DNA of 43,422 bases from Candidatus Kuenenia stuttgartensis (GTDB lineage Bacteria; Planctomycetota; Planctomycetia; Isosphaerales; Isosphaeraceae), in contig CAMBEP010000039.1 of assembly GCA_945865635.1 (NCBI GenBank), positions 1 through 43,422 on the forward strand. Reading direction: 5' to 3'. Position numbers and translations under genes: made by a program. Positions 35,763 through 43,413 of this stretch are shown here, piece by piece. Under the pieces are notes generated by a model. That model was not told the origin of the DNA and ran no database searches. It worked only from the letters and a program-made list of their open reading frames with translations. The number at the start of each line of letters is the position of its first letter. Position 1 is the first letter of the stretch.

Positions 35763-36592
35763 GTACTCCAAACTTCTCGGGACAGGTCATTTTGTACCCG
35801 TCATTTGCCCCCAGACCTGAAATCACCCACGTCCTGTTTGACTTCGACGGAACGCTCTCGATCATTCGCCAGGGCTGGCCCGAGATCATGGTGCCCATGT
35901 TCACCGAAGTGCTGCCCGCACTGCCCGGCGAAACCGAGCAGGATCGACGCAGTCTGGCCTATGATGACATCATGCGCTTGAACGGCAAACAGACAATCTA
36001 TCAAATGATGCAACTGGCAGACCGAATTCGGGAACGGGGTGGCGAACCACAGGAACCCTTGTGGTATAAGCACGAATACCTCCGACGGCTCAACCTAAAA
36101 ATCGCCGAACGCGTCGAAGGCCTAAGCTCAGGCAGAATCCAGCAGGACGACTTGACCGTCTTTGGTTCTCGTTCATTGCTCGACAATCTCAAAGCCCGTG
36201 GCCTTTCGCTCTATCTGGCGAGCGGCACGGACGAACCATTTGTCAAGCAGGAAGCCGAACTGCTCGGCCTGACGAAATACTTCGGCCAGCACATCTACGG
36301 CGCTCAGGACGACTACAAGAACTTCTCCAAGAAGATGGTCATTGACCGCATTCTCTCTGAAAACGCGATTGATGGGGCCAAACTGCTTTCATTCGGTGAT
36401 GGATACGTCGAGATCCAGAACACCAGGGATGTCGGCGGCCTTGCCATTGCCGTTGCAAGCGATGAAGCCAATAACGGATCAGGACAGATGGACGAATGGA
36501 AGCGAGATCGACTCTCGGGCGTTGGAGCTGACGCAGTGATTCCAGATTATCGGGATTCAAAGGCGCTTCTGGAACTGATCTTTGGCCGATAG
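35759..36592 (+). CDS. HAD-superfamily phosphatase
   Basis: This 277-residue protein uses a GTG start overlapping the isomerase stop codon. The HAD motif I is LFDFDGTL with Asp28 and Asp30. A helical cap of roughly residues 45-135 follows. Motif II is the LYLASGT strand with its Ser/Thr, a Lys-containing motif III is around FSKKMVIDRIL, and motif IV is LSFGDGYVEIQNT. The fold belongs to the phosphoglycolate-phosphatase-like group. In the usual heptose pathway a GmhB phosphatase removes the C7 phosphate; this protein is not GmhB-like in length or motifs but could supply a comparable dephosphorylation because of its coupling to the isomerase. That role is inferred from position. Confidence 0.88.
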   Translation: MSTPNFSGQVILYPSFAPRPEITHVLFDFDGTLSIIRQGWPEIMVPMFTEVLPALPGETEQDRRSLAYDDIMRLNGKQTIYQMMQLADRIRERGGEPQEPLWYKHEYLRRLNLKIAERVEGLSSGRIQQDDLTVFGSRSLLDNLKARGLSLYLASGTDEPFVKQEAELLGLTKYFGQHIYGAQDDYKNFSKKMVIDRILSENAIDGAKLLSFGDGYVEIQNTRDVGGLAIAVASDEANNGSGQMDEWKRDRLSGVGADAVIPDYRDSKALLELIFGR

Positions 36593-36627
36593 TAGTAGGC
36601 CAGAGTTTCCCCAGGATTAACAAAGCC

Positions 36628-36664
36628 ATGGCGAACGATGGAGTTTGAAATCCTCGTTCGCCAT
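36628..36664 (+). terminator. Hairpin after the HAD gene
   Basis: ATGGCGAACGA (36628-36638) and TCGTTCGCCAT (36654-36664) form a perfect 11-bp stem around a 15-base loop, 35 bp past the stop codon. No U-tract follows. It separates the isomerase/phosphatase pair from the deoxyhypusine-synthase-like gene. Confidence 0.6.
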
Positions 36665-36729
36665 TCTCGAATTCAGATTGCATGGCATACAAGCTTTCAT
36701 CACGTATCAGCAGAAGGTTTCAAAGAAAA

Positions 36730-37830
36730 ATGGCCGCCAAACCACTTGATCTGACACGATTGAAAGTTTTTCCACTCTCAGAGCGAAAAAGCCTGACCCG
36801 CCTTGAAGATATTCTGCTGAATCCCGATGCACCCCCTGCCCCGTTGGGTGATCTACAATCCTCTGCAATGACACGCTGCGCTGCTGACATCAAAGCCGCT
36901 CGTGATCGTGGTGCGGCCGTCATGGTCATTTATGGCGCCCACCTGCTGCGCAACGGCACAGCGCCAATACTCGACCGGCTGATGAAGTCCGGCCATATCA
37001 CGCACCTGGCCACCAACGGAGCAGGCACAATTCACGACTGGGAATATGCCTGGCTGGGCCGATCGACAGAATCTGTACGCGAAAATGTCGCCACCGGCAC
37101 CTTCGGCACGTGGGATGAAACCGGCCGGAATATTCACCTGGCTTTGCTTTCAGGTGCGCTTCGCGGCGAGGGCTATGGCGCATCGCTGGGCCGATATATC
37201 ACTGAAGACGGCACAACGCTGCCTACGGCGGCAGAGCTTGAAAGCCAAATACAATCCGAGCCGCGCCACCCGCTCACGGCCGCGCGTGCTGATCTTTTAA
37301 ACACAATATTGCAATTCAACCTGCCCACGGGCCGCATTGAAGTCGTCCACCCGAACAAGCAGGCGTCCATTTTAGCCACGGCCTTCCGGCACGGCGTGCC
37401 GATGACGATTCACCCGGGCATTGGCTACGACATTATCACCTGCCACCCAATGTTCAGCGGTGCGGCGATCGGTCGTGCGGCGGCTGAGGATTTCAGGCTC
37501 TTCAGCGGCTCGGTTGAGCAGCTTGACGGCGGCGTGGTTCTCTCCATCGGCTCGGCCATCATGGGCCCGCAGGTTTTTGAAAAAAGCCTGAGCTGTGTTA
37601 ATAACCTGAGAATTCAGGACGGTCGCCCAATCGTCGCCGGCCACACGATCTATGTGGTCGATATGCAGGACGGCGGCGGCTGGGACTGGACCGTAGGCGA
37701 ACCACCCAAATCAAACCCGGCCTATTACCTGCGATTCTGCAAGAGCTATGCCCGCATGGGCGGCGTGATGCATTATGTGCAGAGCGACAACGCGGCTTTT
37801 GTGGGGAATTTGTACACACTTTTAAAATAG
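36730..37830 (+). CDS. Deoxyhypusine-synthase-like protein
   Basis: Start 36730 (MAAKPLDLTRLKVFPLSERKS) is preferred over an ATG at 36682: an AGAAGG site precedes it, and the KPLDL...PL.R.S opening looks like a family N-terminus. The product has 366 residues. The core AVMVIYGAHLLRNGTAPILDRLMKSGHITHLATNGAGTIHDWEYAWLGRSTE resembles the NAD-binding Rossmann region of the deoxyhypusine synthase superfamily (GAH-x-G, TNGAG-x-IHD-E). The conserved HPGIGYDIITCHP, SIGSAIMGPQVFEK and DMQDGG blocks follow. True deoxyhypusine synthase transfers the aminobutyl group of spermidine to eIF5A, which bacteria lack, so the reaction here must differ and is unknown. It lies among sugar-phosphate genes with a hairpin before it and a 283-bp gap after it. 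Confidence 0.7.
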   Translation: MAAKPLDLTRLKVFPLSERKSLTRLEDILLNPDAPPAPLGDLQSSAMTRCAADIKAARDRGAAVMVIYGAHLLRNGTAPILDRLMKSGHITHLATNGAGTIHDWEYAWLGRSTESVRENVATGTFGTWDETGRNIHLALLSGALRGEGYGASLGRYITEDGTTLPTAAELESQIQSEPRHPLTAARADLLNTILQFNLPTGRIEVVHPNKQASILATAFRHGVPMTIHPGIGYDIITCHPMFSGAAIGRAAAEDFRLFSGSVEQLDGGVVLSIGSAIMGPQVFEKSLSCVNNLRIQDGRPIVAGHTIYVVDMQDGGGWDWTVGEPPKSNPAYYLRFCKSYARMGGVMHYVQSDNAAFVGNLYTLLK

Positions 37831-38113
37831 ATTCGTATAAGAATTGCAATCCCCAACACCGGTGAAGTGATCATGACAGATTCACGAATCATATTTCCTG
37901 AAGAAAACACTACCAAAACTACGTCTTGTAGGTGTCGGAAATATATCAAACAACATGCTGATCGACCTTTTTAACGTTTATTTTCCTGAGATTCATAACG
38001 CATTCAACGAATCCGACTTCATCGAGATCACCGTTTCAGGTTTAATGATTCACCAGAACCAGTAAACCAGAGTACAACAAGAACTCCGCCTGAGACCAAT
38101 AGAACCAAACACC

Positions 38114-39157
38114 ATGACCCCCGAACGCTTCCAACAAATCACCAACACCTACAAAACCCTGAAAATCGCAGTGATTGGCGACTTCTGCCTGGACAGGTAC
38201 CTGGAGATTGACACCAGCCGGCAGGAAATTTCCATTGAAACCGGGCTGCCGGTGTATAATGTCACCCGCGTGCGGGCCCAGCCGGGTGGGGCGGGCACGA
38301 TTGTGAACAATCTGGTGGCTCTGGGTGTGGGGCAGATCATCCCCGTGGGCTTCTGCGGCGACGACGGCGAAGGCTATGAGCTGCGCCGCGGCCTGGCCGA
38401 CCTGCCGGGCCTGACACTCGACCACTTTTTGACCACCACCGACCGCCGCACATTCACTTATTGCAAACCCTTGCTCATGCACCCTGGTCAACCCCTGGAA
38501 GAGCTCAACCGGCTGGACAGCAAGAACTGGACCGTCACCCCCCCTGCCCTTGAGGCCCAACTGGCGGACCATCTGCGGCAAGTCGCAGATAAGGCCGATG
38601 CCCTGATCTTTCTGATTCAGGTTGACGCCCCCGAAACTGGGGCCATCACGCAAGGATTACTAAAAGTGGTCGGTGAACTGGCCAAGACATATCCCCAAAA
38701 ACCGATGCTGGCCGACTCCCGCCAAAGCCTGAAAGGCTGGCCGCCGGTTTCGTTCAAAATGAACGCATCAGAACTGGGCGCACTGCTTAATAAAGCCGAC
38801 GAAATGACATTGGAAGAGATCTCAGAGGCTGCGACAGAAATGGCTGGCATCAATGGTCGCACGGTCTTTGTATCGCTTTCCGAGCGTGGCATTCTGGGTG
38901 CAGAACCAACCGGGACGCCAGAACACGTCCCTGCCCTGCCCCTTCGAGGCCCAATTGACATCGTCGGGGCTGGCGATTCGGTCACGGCGAATCTGGCAAC
39001 CGCACTGGCGGCAGGTGCAACGGTCAAGGAAGCACTTGAACTGGCCAGTGTGGCGTCATCATGCGTCATTCACCAACTGGGCACCACAGGAACAGCCAGA
39101 GTGGCAGATATCAAAGCCCTGATCCACTCAATTCCTGCCACCATGAAAGACTCATGA
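38114..39157 (+). CDS. PfkB-family kinase, heptose-7-phosphate-kinase (HldE N-domain)-like
   Basis: This 347-residue protein has a ribokinase fold. The N-terminal IAVIGDFCLDRYLEIDTSRQ and the PGGAGTIVNNLVALG block mirror the HldE/RfaE kinase opening (GDxxLDRY...SR...PGGAxNVAxNxxxLG). The C-terminal IDIVGAGDSVTANLATALAAG carries the catalytic-base Asp288 and anion hole of PfkB kinases. It would phosphorylate a heptose 7-phosphate or related sugar at C1 with ATP. The fused cytidylyltransferase-type domain of full HldE is absent, so activation of the sugar would need a separate enzyme not in this window. No ribosome-binding site is evident. The gene ends 24 bp from the convergent minus-strand gene. 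Confidence 0.87.
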   Translation: MTPERFQQITNTYKTLKIAVIGDFCLDRYLEIDTSRQEISIETGLPVYNVTRVRAQPGGAGTIVNNLVALGVGQIIPVGFCGDDGEGYELRRGLADLPGLTLDHFLTTTDRRTFTYCKPLLMHPGQPLEELNRLDSKNWTVTPPALEAQLADHLRQVADKADALIFLIQVDAPETGAITQGLLKVVGELAKTYPQKPMLADSRQSLKGWPPVSFKMNASELGALLNKADEMTLEEISEAATEMAGINGRTVFVSLSERGILGAEPTGTPEHVPALPLRGPIDIVGAGDSVTANLATALAAGATVKEALELASVASSCVIHQLGTTGTARVADIKALIHSIPATMKDS

Positions 39158-39181
39158 AAACGAAGCTGGTAAAGAGGCCAA

Positions 39182-39988
39182 TCATTTCTGTTTGGCATCT
39201 TCCTTGAAGGCGTCTACCGCCTTTTCGAATTCGTCACCGCTTGGAATCGGGCCTGGGACGGCTTTTACTTGGTCAGCGGCCTTTTTTCTCAGAGGAACAA
39301 GCCGGATTTTGTCCTTCAGAATCTCGATCCGATCAAGCTTTTTGATGATCTTGACCACATCGACATCTTGATTGATCTCTTTAGCCAGATTCTCGCGACG
39401 AAACTCGACCTTGACCTCAATCGGCAAGTCCTTGCCATTACTAAGCTTAATATCTTCAAGGTGAGCATCAAGCAGGCCCTGACTGGTGATCTTCAGGCTG
39501 AATTCCGCTTCTCCATTGATATATCTGCCCTTCAGGACGCTTGATAACCTTGCAAAAAGGTCTAGGGGCAAAGAAAGCTTGCCGCGTATCCTGTCAGGCT
39601 CAAAATCTACATAAACAATGCCTTTGAACTGGTTTTCACTTTGAATCAACTGATTGACTTCTTCTTCGGTCAGTTCCAGCGGTTCCGGCGGTTGGGCCTT
39701 CTCATCTTCAAGAGCCTCGCCAAACGTGTCCAGACGCGTGGTCAGACTCTTGATCTGAGCTTCTGTCGAGACCACAACAGGCAACTCTGCCGCCTTCAGT
39801 TCCGAGTTTTCCTCAAGAACCTTTACAAACTGACGGCCACCCACAACGACCAAGAGCAAAACCCCTCCCAGCAGCATCAGAATGAGGCATACAGCCGTGA
39901 TGAATCCATAATAGAAGCAACCACGATTACGCCTCCGACCCAAACCTAGTTCGCTTACAGGCATTTCAGTCGGTTCATCGTTATTCAT
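39182..39988 (-). CDS. Single-pass membrane protein with extracytoplasmic domain
   Basis: The ATG at 39988 is preferred over a GTG two codons earlier because GAAGG lies eight bases upstream. The product has 268 residues: a short cytoplasmic N-terminus with an RRRNR positive patch, one hydrophobic helix (about residues 27-49, FITAVCLILMLLGGVLLLVVVGG), and then a charged extracytoplasmic domain. The LELTEEEVNQLIQ segment followed by beta-strand pairs (GIVYVDFEPDRIRGKLSLPLD, GEAEFSLKITSQGLLDAHLEDIKL) resembles the DUF2140/YpmS-style pattern in which TEEELN precedes lipid-binding-like strands. That resemblance is loose. The tail is Lys-rich. Function unknown. Confidence 0.65.
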   Translation of the reverse strand: MNNDEPTEMPVSELGLGRRRNRGCFYYGFITAVCLILMLLGGVLLLVVVGGRQFVKVLEENSELKAAELPVVVSTEAQIKSLTTRLDTFGEALEDEKAQPPEPLELTEEEVNQLIQSENQFKGIVYVDFEPDRIRGKLSLPLDLFARLSSVLKGRYINGEAEFSLKITSQGLLDAHLEDIKLSNGKDLPIEVKVEFRRENLAKEINQDVDVVKIIKKLDRIEILKDKIRLVPLRKKAADQVKAVPGPIPSGDEFEKAVDAFKEDAKQK

Positions 39989-40261
39989 CGCCACGACCTT
40001 CGCTTTCCTGAAATGCCCCTTGAGGCGTCATCGATCTTCATTCCCATATTACCTGACTTGATCTCACTTTGTCCTAATCTATTCACATGAAACCCGAAAA
40101 TATCAAGATCAAACGGATATCTTACAAACGCAATTACATACCCCGTATAGGCATATCCGTTTCCCTATGATTTGCTTCACTTCTGAAGCTCAGTAGAACC
40201 CGCAATTTGAAATAAGCCCCCTGCCCTTCTCCGATACGACAACCACAAATCGTTTGAAAAC
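39989..40261. other. Gene-free spacer before the AT-rich tract
   Basis: No gene, hairpin or confident promoter is seen here. Composition is intermediate between the genes to the left and the very AT-rich tract that starts near 40262. It joins that tract to make about 1.5 kb without a gene. Confidence 0.5.
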
Positions 40262-40517
40262 TTGATGGCAATTTACCAAGCCAACTTGCTTCCAATTTGT
40301 CATGAAACCCATTCACCAATGAATCACCTTTTCAGTGTTTCAATTCATCGACTTTTCAAGTCACCCATCTTACTACTCATCAATGTATCAAGCAATCTGT
40401 TTTCCAAGTCACCATCTAAACATTTTAACCATATCAGATTGAAACATAAAGTCATTGACACATTGAAAGCGTTTTTTGATTATGACTACACATCAATTTA
40501 TATTGGCATCTATTTAG

Positions 40518-40537
40518 ATTGTTTCATTTGAAACAAT
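40518..40537. promoter_or_regulatory. parS-like palindrome
   Basis: ATTGTTTCATTTGAAACAAT has 9-bp perfect arms around TT. Its core TGTTTCATTTGAAACA matches the bacterial chromosomal parS consensus TGTTTCACGTGAAACA at 14 of 16 positions; the two central bases differ (TT for CG). Isolated TGTTTCA half sites occur nearby. The two changes fall in the centre, which in true parS is usually invariant. Confidence 0.5.
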
Positions 40538-40731
40538 AAACCATTATATCTGTAATAGTTGATATCTATATTTCTACCAGAATGGTTTTATAGAAATATT
40601 GAGTAATTGAAATGTTGTCAACTTGACTAATTATAATATAGATGTATTTGTACCATGGTATAAATGTTTCAATAAAATTGCTAATATTGATAGTGTGGTA
40701 CATTGCAATATTGTAACAAAGGCACCAATGT

Positions 40732-40747
40732 ACCAAGGCACCTTGGT
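40732..40747. promoter_or_regulatory. ACCAAG-N4-CTTGGT dyad 1
   Basis: ACCAAGGCACCTTGGT has perfect 6-bp arms with spacer GCAC. It is the first of three dyads with identical arm length and spacing upstream of parA, and a candidate site for the ribbon-helix-helix-like protein or another dimeric protein. Confidence 0.55.
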
Positions 40748-40882
40748 GTCATTCATCCCATCGCAGTATTGTCTGTTTTATCTTGGTTGATATCCTCGAT
40801 TGTCGATCCCAGATCAACCAGAAGACTCATCAGCCATCGATCCTGATACCTATGTTGAATGTGTCTCAGGTGACTACAATTT

Positions 40883-40898
40883 ACCAAGAAACCTTGGA
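40883..40898. promoter_or_regulatory. ACCAAG-N4-CTTGGA dyad 2
   Basis: ACCAAGAAACCTTGGA has the same arrangement as dyads 1 and 3, with spacer AAAC and one mismatch in the last base of the right arm. Confidence 0.5.
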
Positions 40899-41411
40899 AC
40901 CATGAGACCTTTAAAGCGATACACCTTTTTTCCAATGAACCAATTTTCCAAGTTGTCTTGAAACCAAGTGAAGTACTTTTAAAGGTATCAGTTTACCGGG
41001 GTACATGGAAATCAATAGTTTTATGTAACATTCATTATTGGTTTCTATGTAACTTGGTTTCTGTCAAGATGAAGACCATTCTACATTGAATTCAAGTGAT
41101 CAATATTCCAATATGGATTGGATAGATTGATTTCTGTTTGTCAATCGAAATTGACACATGGGATGATTGGTACCTATATCTCTGTTTATCTATAGATCAT
41201 TTTTCCCATGAATGTTGTCAACATGTCTTATTGATACCAGTTTTTCTTGAAAACTACTCATATTGCATACAATATGACTGGGTTTCCATTTATGTAGGTT
41301 TCCATGTTTGTTGGATTCCATAGAAATTGGATTGTTGATCCGTTGGTTTCAAGATCCATTGGATTTAATAGACCTTGGAATCAAATTCACTTGGTTTCAA
41401 GAATTCTCCTC

Positions 41412-41427
41412 ACCAAGATCACTTGGT
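41412..41427. promoter_or_regulatory. ACCAAG-N4-CTTGGT dyad 3 at the parA promoter
   Basis: ACCAAGATCACTTGGT has perfect 6-bp arms with spacer ATCA. Its right arm overlaps a possible -35 element (TTGGTC, 41423-41428), which lies 16 bases before TATGAA (41445-41450), so a protein bound here could repress parA. A 6-bp inverted repeat TGCGCT/AGCGCA (41459-41480) lies between this promoter and the gene. Confidence 0.55.
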
Positions 41428-41506
41428 CAAGCCGATATAAGTCTTATGAATCAGACATTGCGCTTTATTGAATGAGCGCACCACTAGAGCACATAAGGGG
41501 CTAATG

Positions 41507-42343
41507 ATGATTGCAATCGCCGTGACCAACGCCAAAGGCGGCGTCGGAAAGAGCACGACGGCCATCAACATGGCCGCTGCCCTGGCTGACCGAGACTATA
41601 AGGTACTCCTCGTAGATGCAGATCCATCCGGAAATGCCTCACTTGGCTACCGTGCCGAAGGCATTCCTGCCGCTGGTCTGGCCGACCTCTTGGTCAATGA
41701 TACGCTCTTTCCAATGGATCTGATTGAATCCACTGATGTTGAAAATGTATCCCTTCTGCCACCAGGCGAGCGGCTTGCACACTGCTCGGATCAAATGGGC
41801 AGCACCACTGGTCTGGGGCATGGTCGCGAATTTCGCATACGCCGGATACTTAGACAGATCCCAGCCGGAACATTTGACATCGCAGTGATTGATACTTCGC
41901 CTGTTGTGACTCCGCTGAATGTGGCCATCCTCTATGCCGTGCGCGAGGTCCTGATCCCCATTGATCCATGTGTGGCTGCGCTCGCCGGCGTCAAGGCGCT
42001 TGAAGCTCTGATCCGCGATGTCAGCGACTTCCGAAAAGAATTCACTGATAGTGGACCTCTGAACATCGGCGGGGTGATCGTCACCAAGACCGACAGAACC
42101 TTGGTTGCCAAGCAGATTGAGAATGAAGTCAGGACCTATTTTGGTGACTCGGTATTCCCAAAATCGGTGCCCCTGTCAGTCAAGTTTCGCGAGGCTTATG
42201 CCAGGGGCATCCCGCTTGTGATTTATGACAGGGCAGGGCAGGGCGCCATTGCTTATCAGGATGCTGCCAGGATCCTTGCCGAGCGATGGGGCCTGGAACC
42301 CTTGAAGGTCTCTGGCAAGAGCTCACAAAAAAAAGCTGGATAG
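41507..42343 (+). CDS. parA: ParA/Soj-family partition ATPase
   Basis: The start is ATG 41507, six bases after AAGGGG; the frame is open from 41468 but without a site there. The product has 278 residues. The deviant Walker A box is NAKGGVGKSTT with the signature Lys10 and Lys15, Walker A' is LVDADPSGNAS (Asp37, Asp39), and Walker B is DIAVIDTSP (Asp129). It starts almost directly with the ATPase domain, with no N-terminal HTH, as in chromosomal Soj and the small plasmid ParA (type Ib) proteins. ParA forms ATP-dependent dimers on nucleoid DNA and moves cargo bound by a centromere-binding partner. The next gene encodes a small putative DNA-binding protein and an AT-rich dyad-bearing tract lies just upstream, so partition of DNA is the likely role. 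No ParB is present in the window. Confidence 0.93.
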   Translation: MIAIAVTNAKGGVGKSTTAINMAAALADRDYKVLLVDADPSGNASLGYRAEGIPAAGLADLLVNDTLFPMDLIESTDVENVSLLPPGERLAHCSDQMGSTTGLGHGREFRIRRILRQIPAGTFDIAVIDTSPVVTPLNVAILYAVREVLIPIDPCVAALAGVKALEALIRDVSDFRKEFTDSGPLNIGGVIVTKTDRTLVAKQIENEVRTYFGDSVFPKSVPLSVKFREAYARGIPLVIYDRAGQGAIAYQDAARILAERWGLEPLKVSGKSSQKKAG

Positions 42344-42368
42344 CTGCAATGAATCACATGTAAGGGCA

Positions 42369-42390
42369 GGGGGGGGGATTTTCAAATCCC
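42369..42390 (+). other. G9 tract with adjoining hairpin between parA and its partner
   Basis: Nine consecutive G lie at 42369-42377, merging into GGGATTT-TC-AAATCCC (42375-42390), 26 bp after the parA stop codon. Homopolymers of this length are prone to slippage. The hairpin has only a short TTTC after it and may be a weak attenuator between the two genes. Confidence 0.5.
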
Positions 42391-42500
42391 TTTCTCAGCC
42401 GACCGGCCTAAGGCTGACAACTCGCCATGGGGGCGGACCTGTGAATCAAATCTCATTCCTCTGATCATCATAAAAAGTAACGGACAGGAGCTGACAAGCC

Positions 42501-42962
42501 ATGAGTTCAAATCGACGCGGCGGCATACCGGGACCTGACCGGCGCACGGGCTTGGTGAGACCAACCATGACAGAAGCTGAATTTGAGCGCAATCTGACCC
42601 CAGAGGGTATGGATCAGGAATCGGCGAATCCTGAACAGCCCGAGCCTTCTGGTTCTGTGGCCACAATCACAGCCACCGGTACAGAGACCGAAATGGCGTT
42701 AAAATCAACGACCAGGGCAGGGCGGTCGGCCCCGGTGCGCAGCAAGGCCTCAAAGCCTCGCCGGATCCAGAGAATGTTTGCCATTGAAGAGGATCTGGAT
42801 CGCAAACTTTGGCTTTATGCCATCCACATGGGCAAAGACCGCTCAGAAATCATCAATGATCTGCTTCGACCAGTGGTGGCCAGCATGGTCGTATATGACA
42901 GCCGCGACCGACGTGGAAATGGTTCCGCATCAGGGAATTCGAGTCTGGCTGAATCTGCCTGA
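42501..42962 (+). CDS. Small ribbon-helix-helix-like protein, putative ParA partner
   Basis: This 153-residue protein has AGGAG ten bases before the ATG. The first ~85 residues are low-complexity, Pro/Glu/Thr-rich and then basic, probably disordered, as in centromere-binding partners that stimulate ParA through a flexible N-terminus. Residues ~86-129 (RRIQRMFAIEEDLDRKLWLYAIHMGKDRSEIINDLLRPVV) show one strand plus two helices with the K-x-R-S-E-I-I-N-D-L-L helix typical of CopG/MetJ-type ribbon-helix-helix dimers. The last ~20 residues are Gly/Ser-rich. It lies 157 bp after parA on the same strand. This organisation equals plasmid ParA-ParG-type modules. The RHH call rests on the motif alone. 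Confidence 0.68.
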   Translation: MSSNRRGGIPGPDRRTGLVRPTMTEAEFERNLTPEGMDQESANPEQPEPSGSVATITATGTETEMALKSTTRAGRSAPVRSKASKPRRIQRMFAIEEDLDRKLWLYAIHMGKDRSEIINDLLRPVVASMVVYDSRDRRGNGSASGNSSLAESA

Positions 42963-43038
42963 TATCCCGTTTGCGGGATTGCCTACCTGTGATAAATCCG
43001 TGTCTGTCCACGACACTTACGAAGATATTGTTTCTATC

Positions 43039-43079
43039 CTGAAGCGGTTCACCAAGCCTCCCCCTGAGAGCCGCTTCAG
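43039..43079 (+). terminator. Hairpin after the RHH-like gene
   Basis: CTGAAGCGG (43039-43047) and CCGCTTCAG (43071-43079) pair perfectly around a 23-base loop. A second stem CTCTCAT/ATGAGAG (43094-43117) follows, then TTTTTTT at 43130-43136. The U-tract is 12 bases beyond the second stem, so termination is probable but not classical. Confidence 0.5.
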
Positions 43080-43144
43080 TTCGCCCCGCGGATCTCTCAT
43101 CTGGTTTTAAATGAGAGACTCAGGGACTGTTTTTTTGATGCTGT

Positions 43145-43413
43145 TATACTCTTCGCGACCATTAATGACACTTTTTGATCGCGACGATGCCGGAGGCATC
43201 GCAGCCAGTAGCCGGTGGTTGAGGAGCGCGAGCAACGACACCACCGGACGACAACTCGGCATAAGGTCTTGCACCCCTGCCGGGGTGCCAGCAGCTTTTA
43301 CCCCCATCTCATAACCGGAAGGTGTCGCTTCGCTCAACCACCGGCGACTCGTTTTGATGCCTCCGGCATCATTCTGTTACGGGATGTCTCTTTTTAGACC
43401 GCGACAAGTATAG
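43145..43413 (+). repeat. Palindromic MITE-like element, copy 3
   Basis: It is in the same orientation as the copy at 4916-5182 and very similar to it through the left half. The ends are TATACTCTTCGCG and CGCGACAAGTATAG, a better-matched terminal inverted repeat than in copy 1. One internal arm has changed from CGGCTACT to CGGCGACT. It lies just after the partition genes, nine bases from the window end. Confidence 0.85.

Larger units (their letters stand above)
40262..41460. other. AT-rich non-coding tract with short inverted words, candidate centromere
   Basis: About 1.2 kb immediately upstream of parA is very AT-rich (for example 14 G/C in the 60 bases 40501-40560) and has no credible gene. 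Short words recur in both orientations: CCAAG/CTTGG at more than ten places, TGTTTCA/TGAAACA at 40336, 40440, 40520-40535 and 40665, and CTTGGTTTCAAG or its complement at 40957-40968, 41343-41353 (without the first base) and 41390-41401. Three of the CCAAG words form full dyads (annotated separately). Density, location and AT-richness are what a partition centromere or replication origin would show. No clear DnaA boxes (TTATCCACA) were found. Confidence 0.6.

Noticed and set aside
37874..37975. 33-codon frame with a weak GGTGA site before the PfkB gene
   Set aside because: It is very short, with a poor start signal and no recognisable pattern.
40262..41323. Short frames (60-89 codons) in the AT-rich tract
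   Set aside because: Composition is random-like with no start signals, and they overlap the inverted words.
40262..41460. Replication origin with DnaA boxes
   Set aside because: AT-richness fits, but no TTATCCACA-like boxes were found by eye, and no replication gene is adjacent. The partition reading is preferred.
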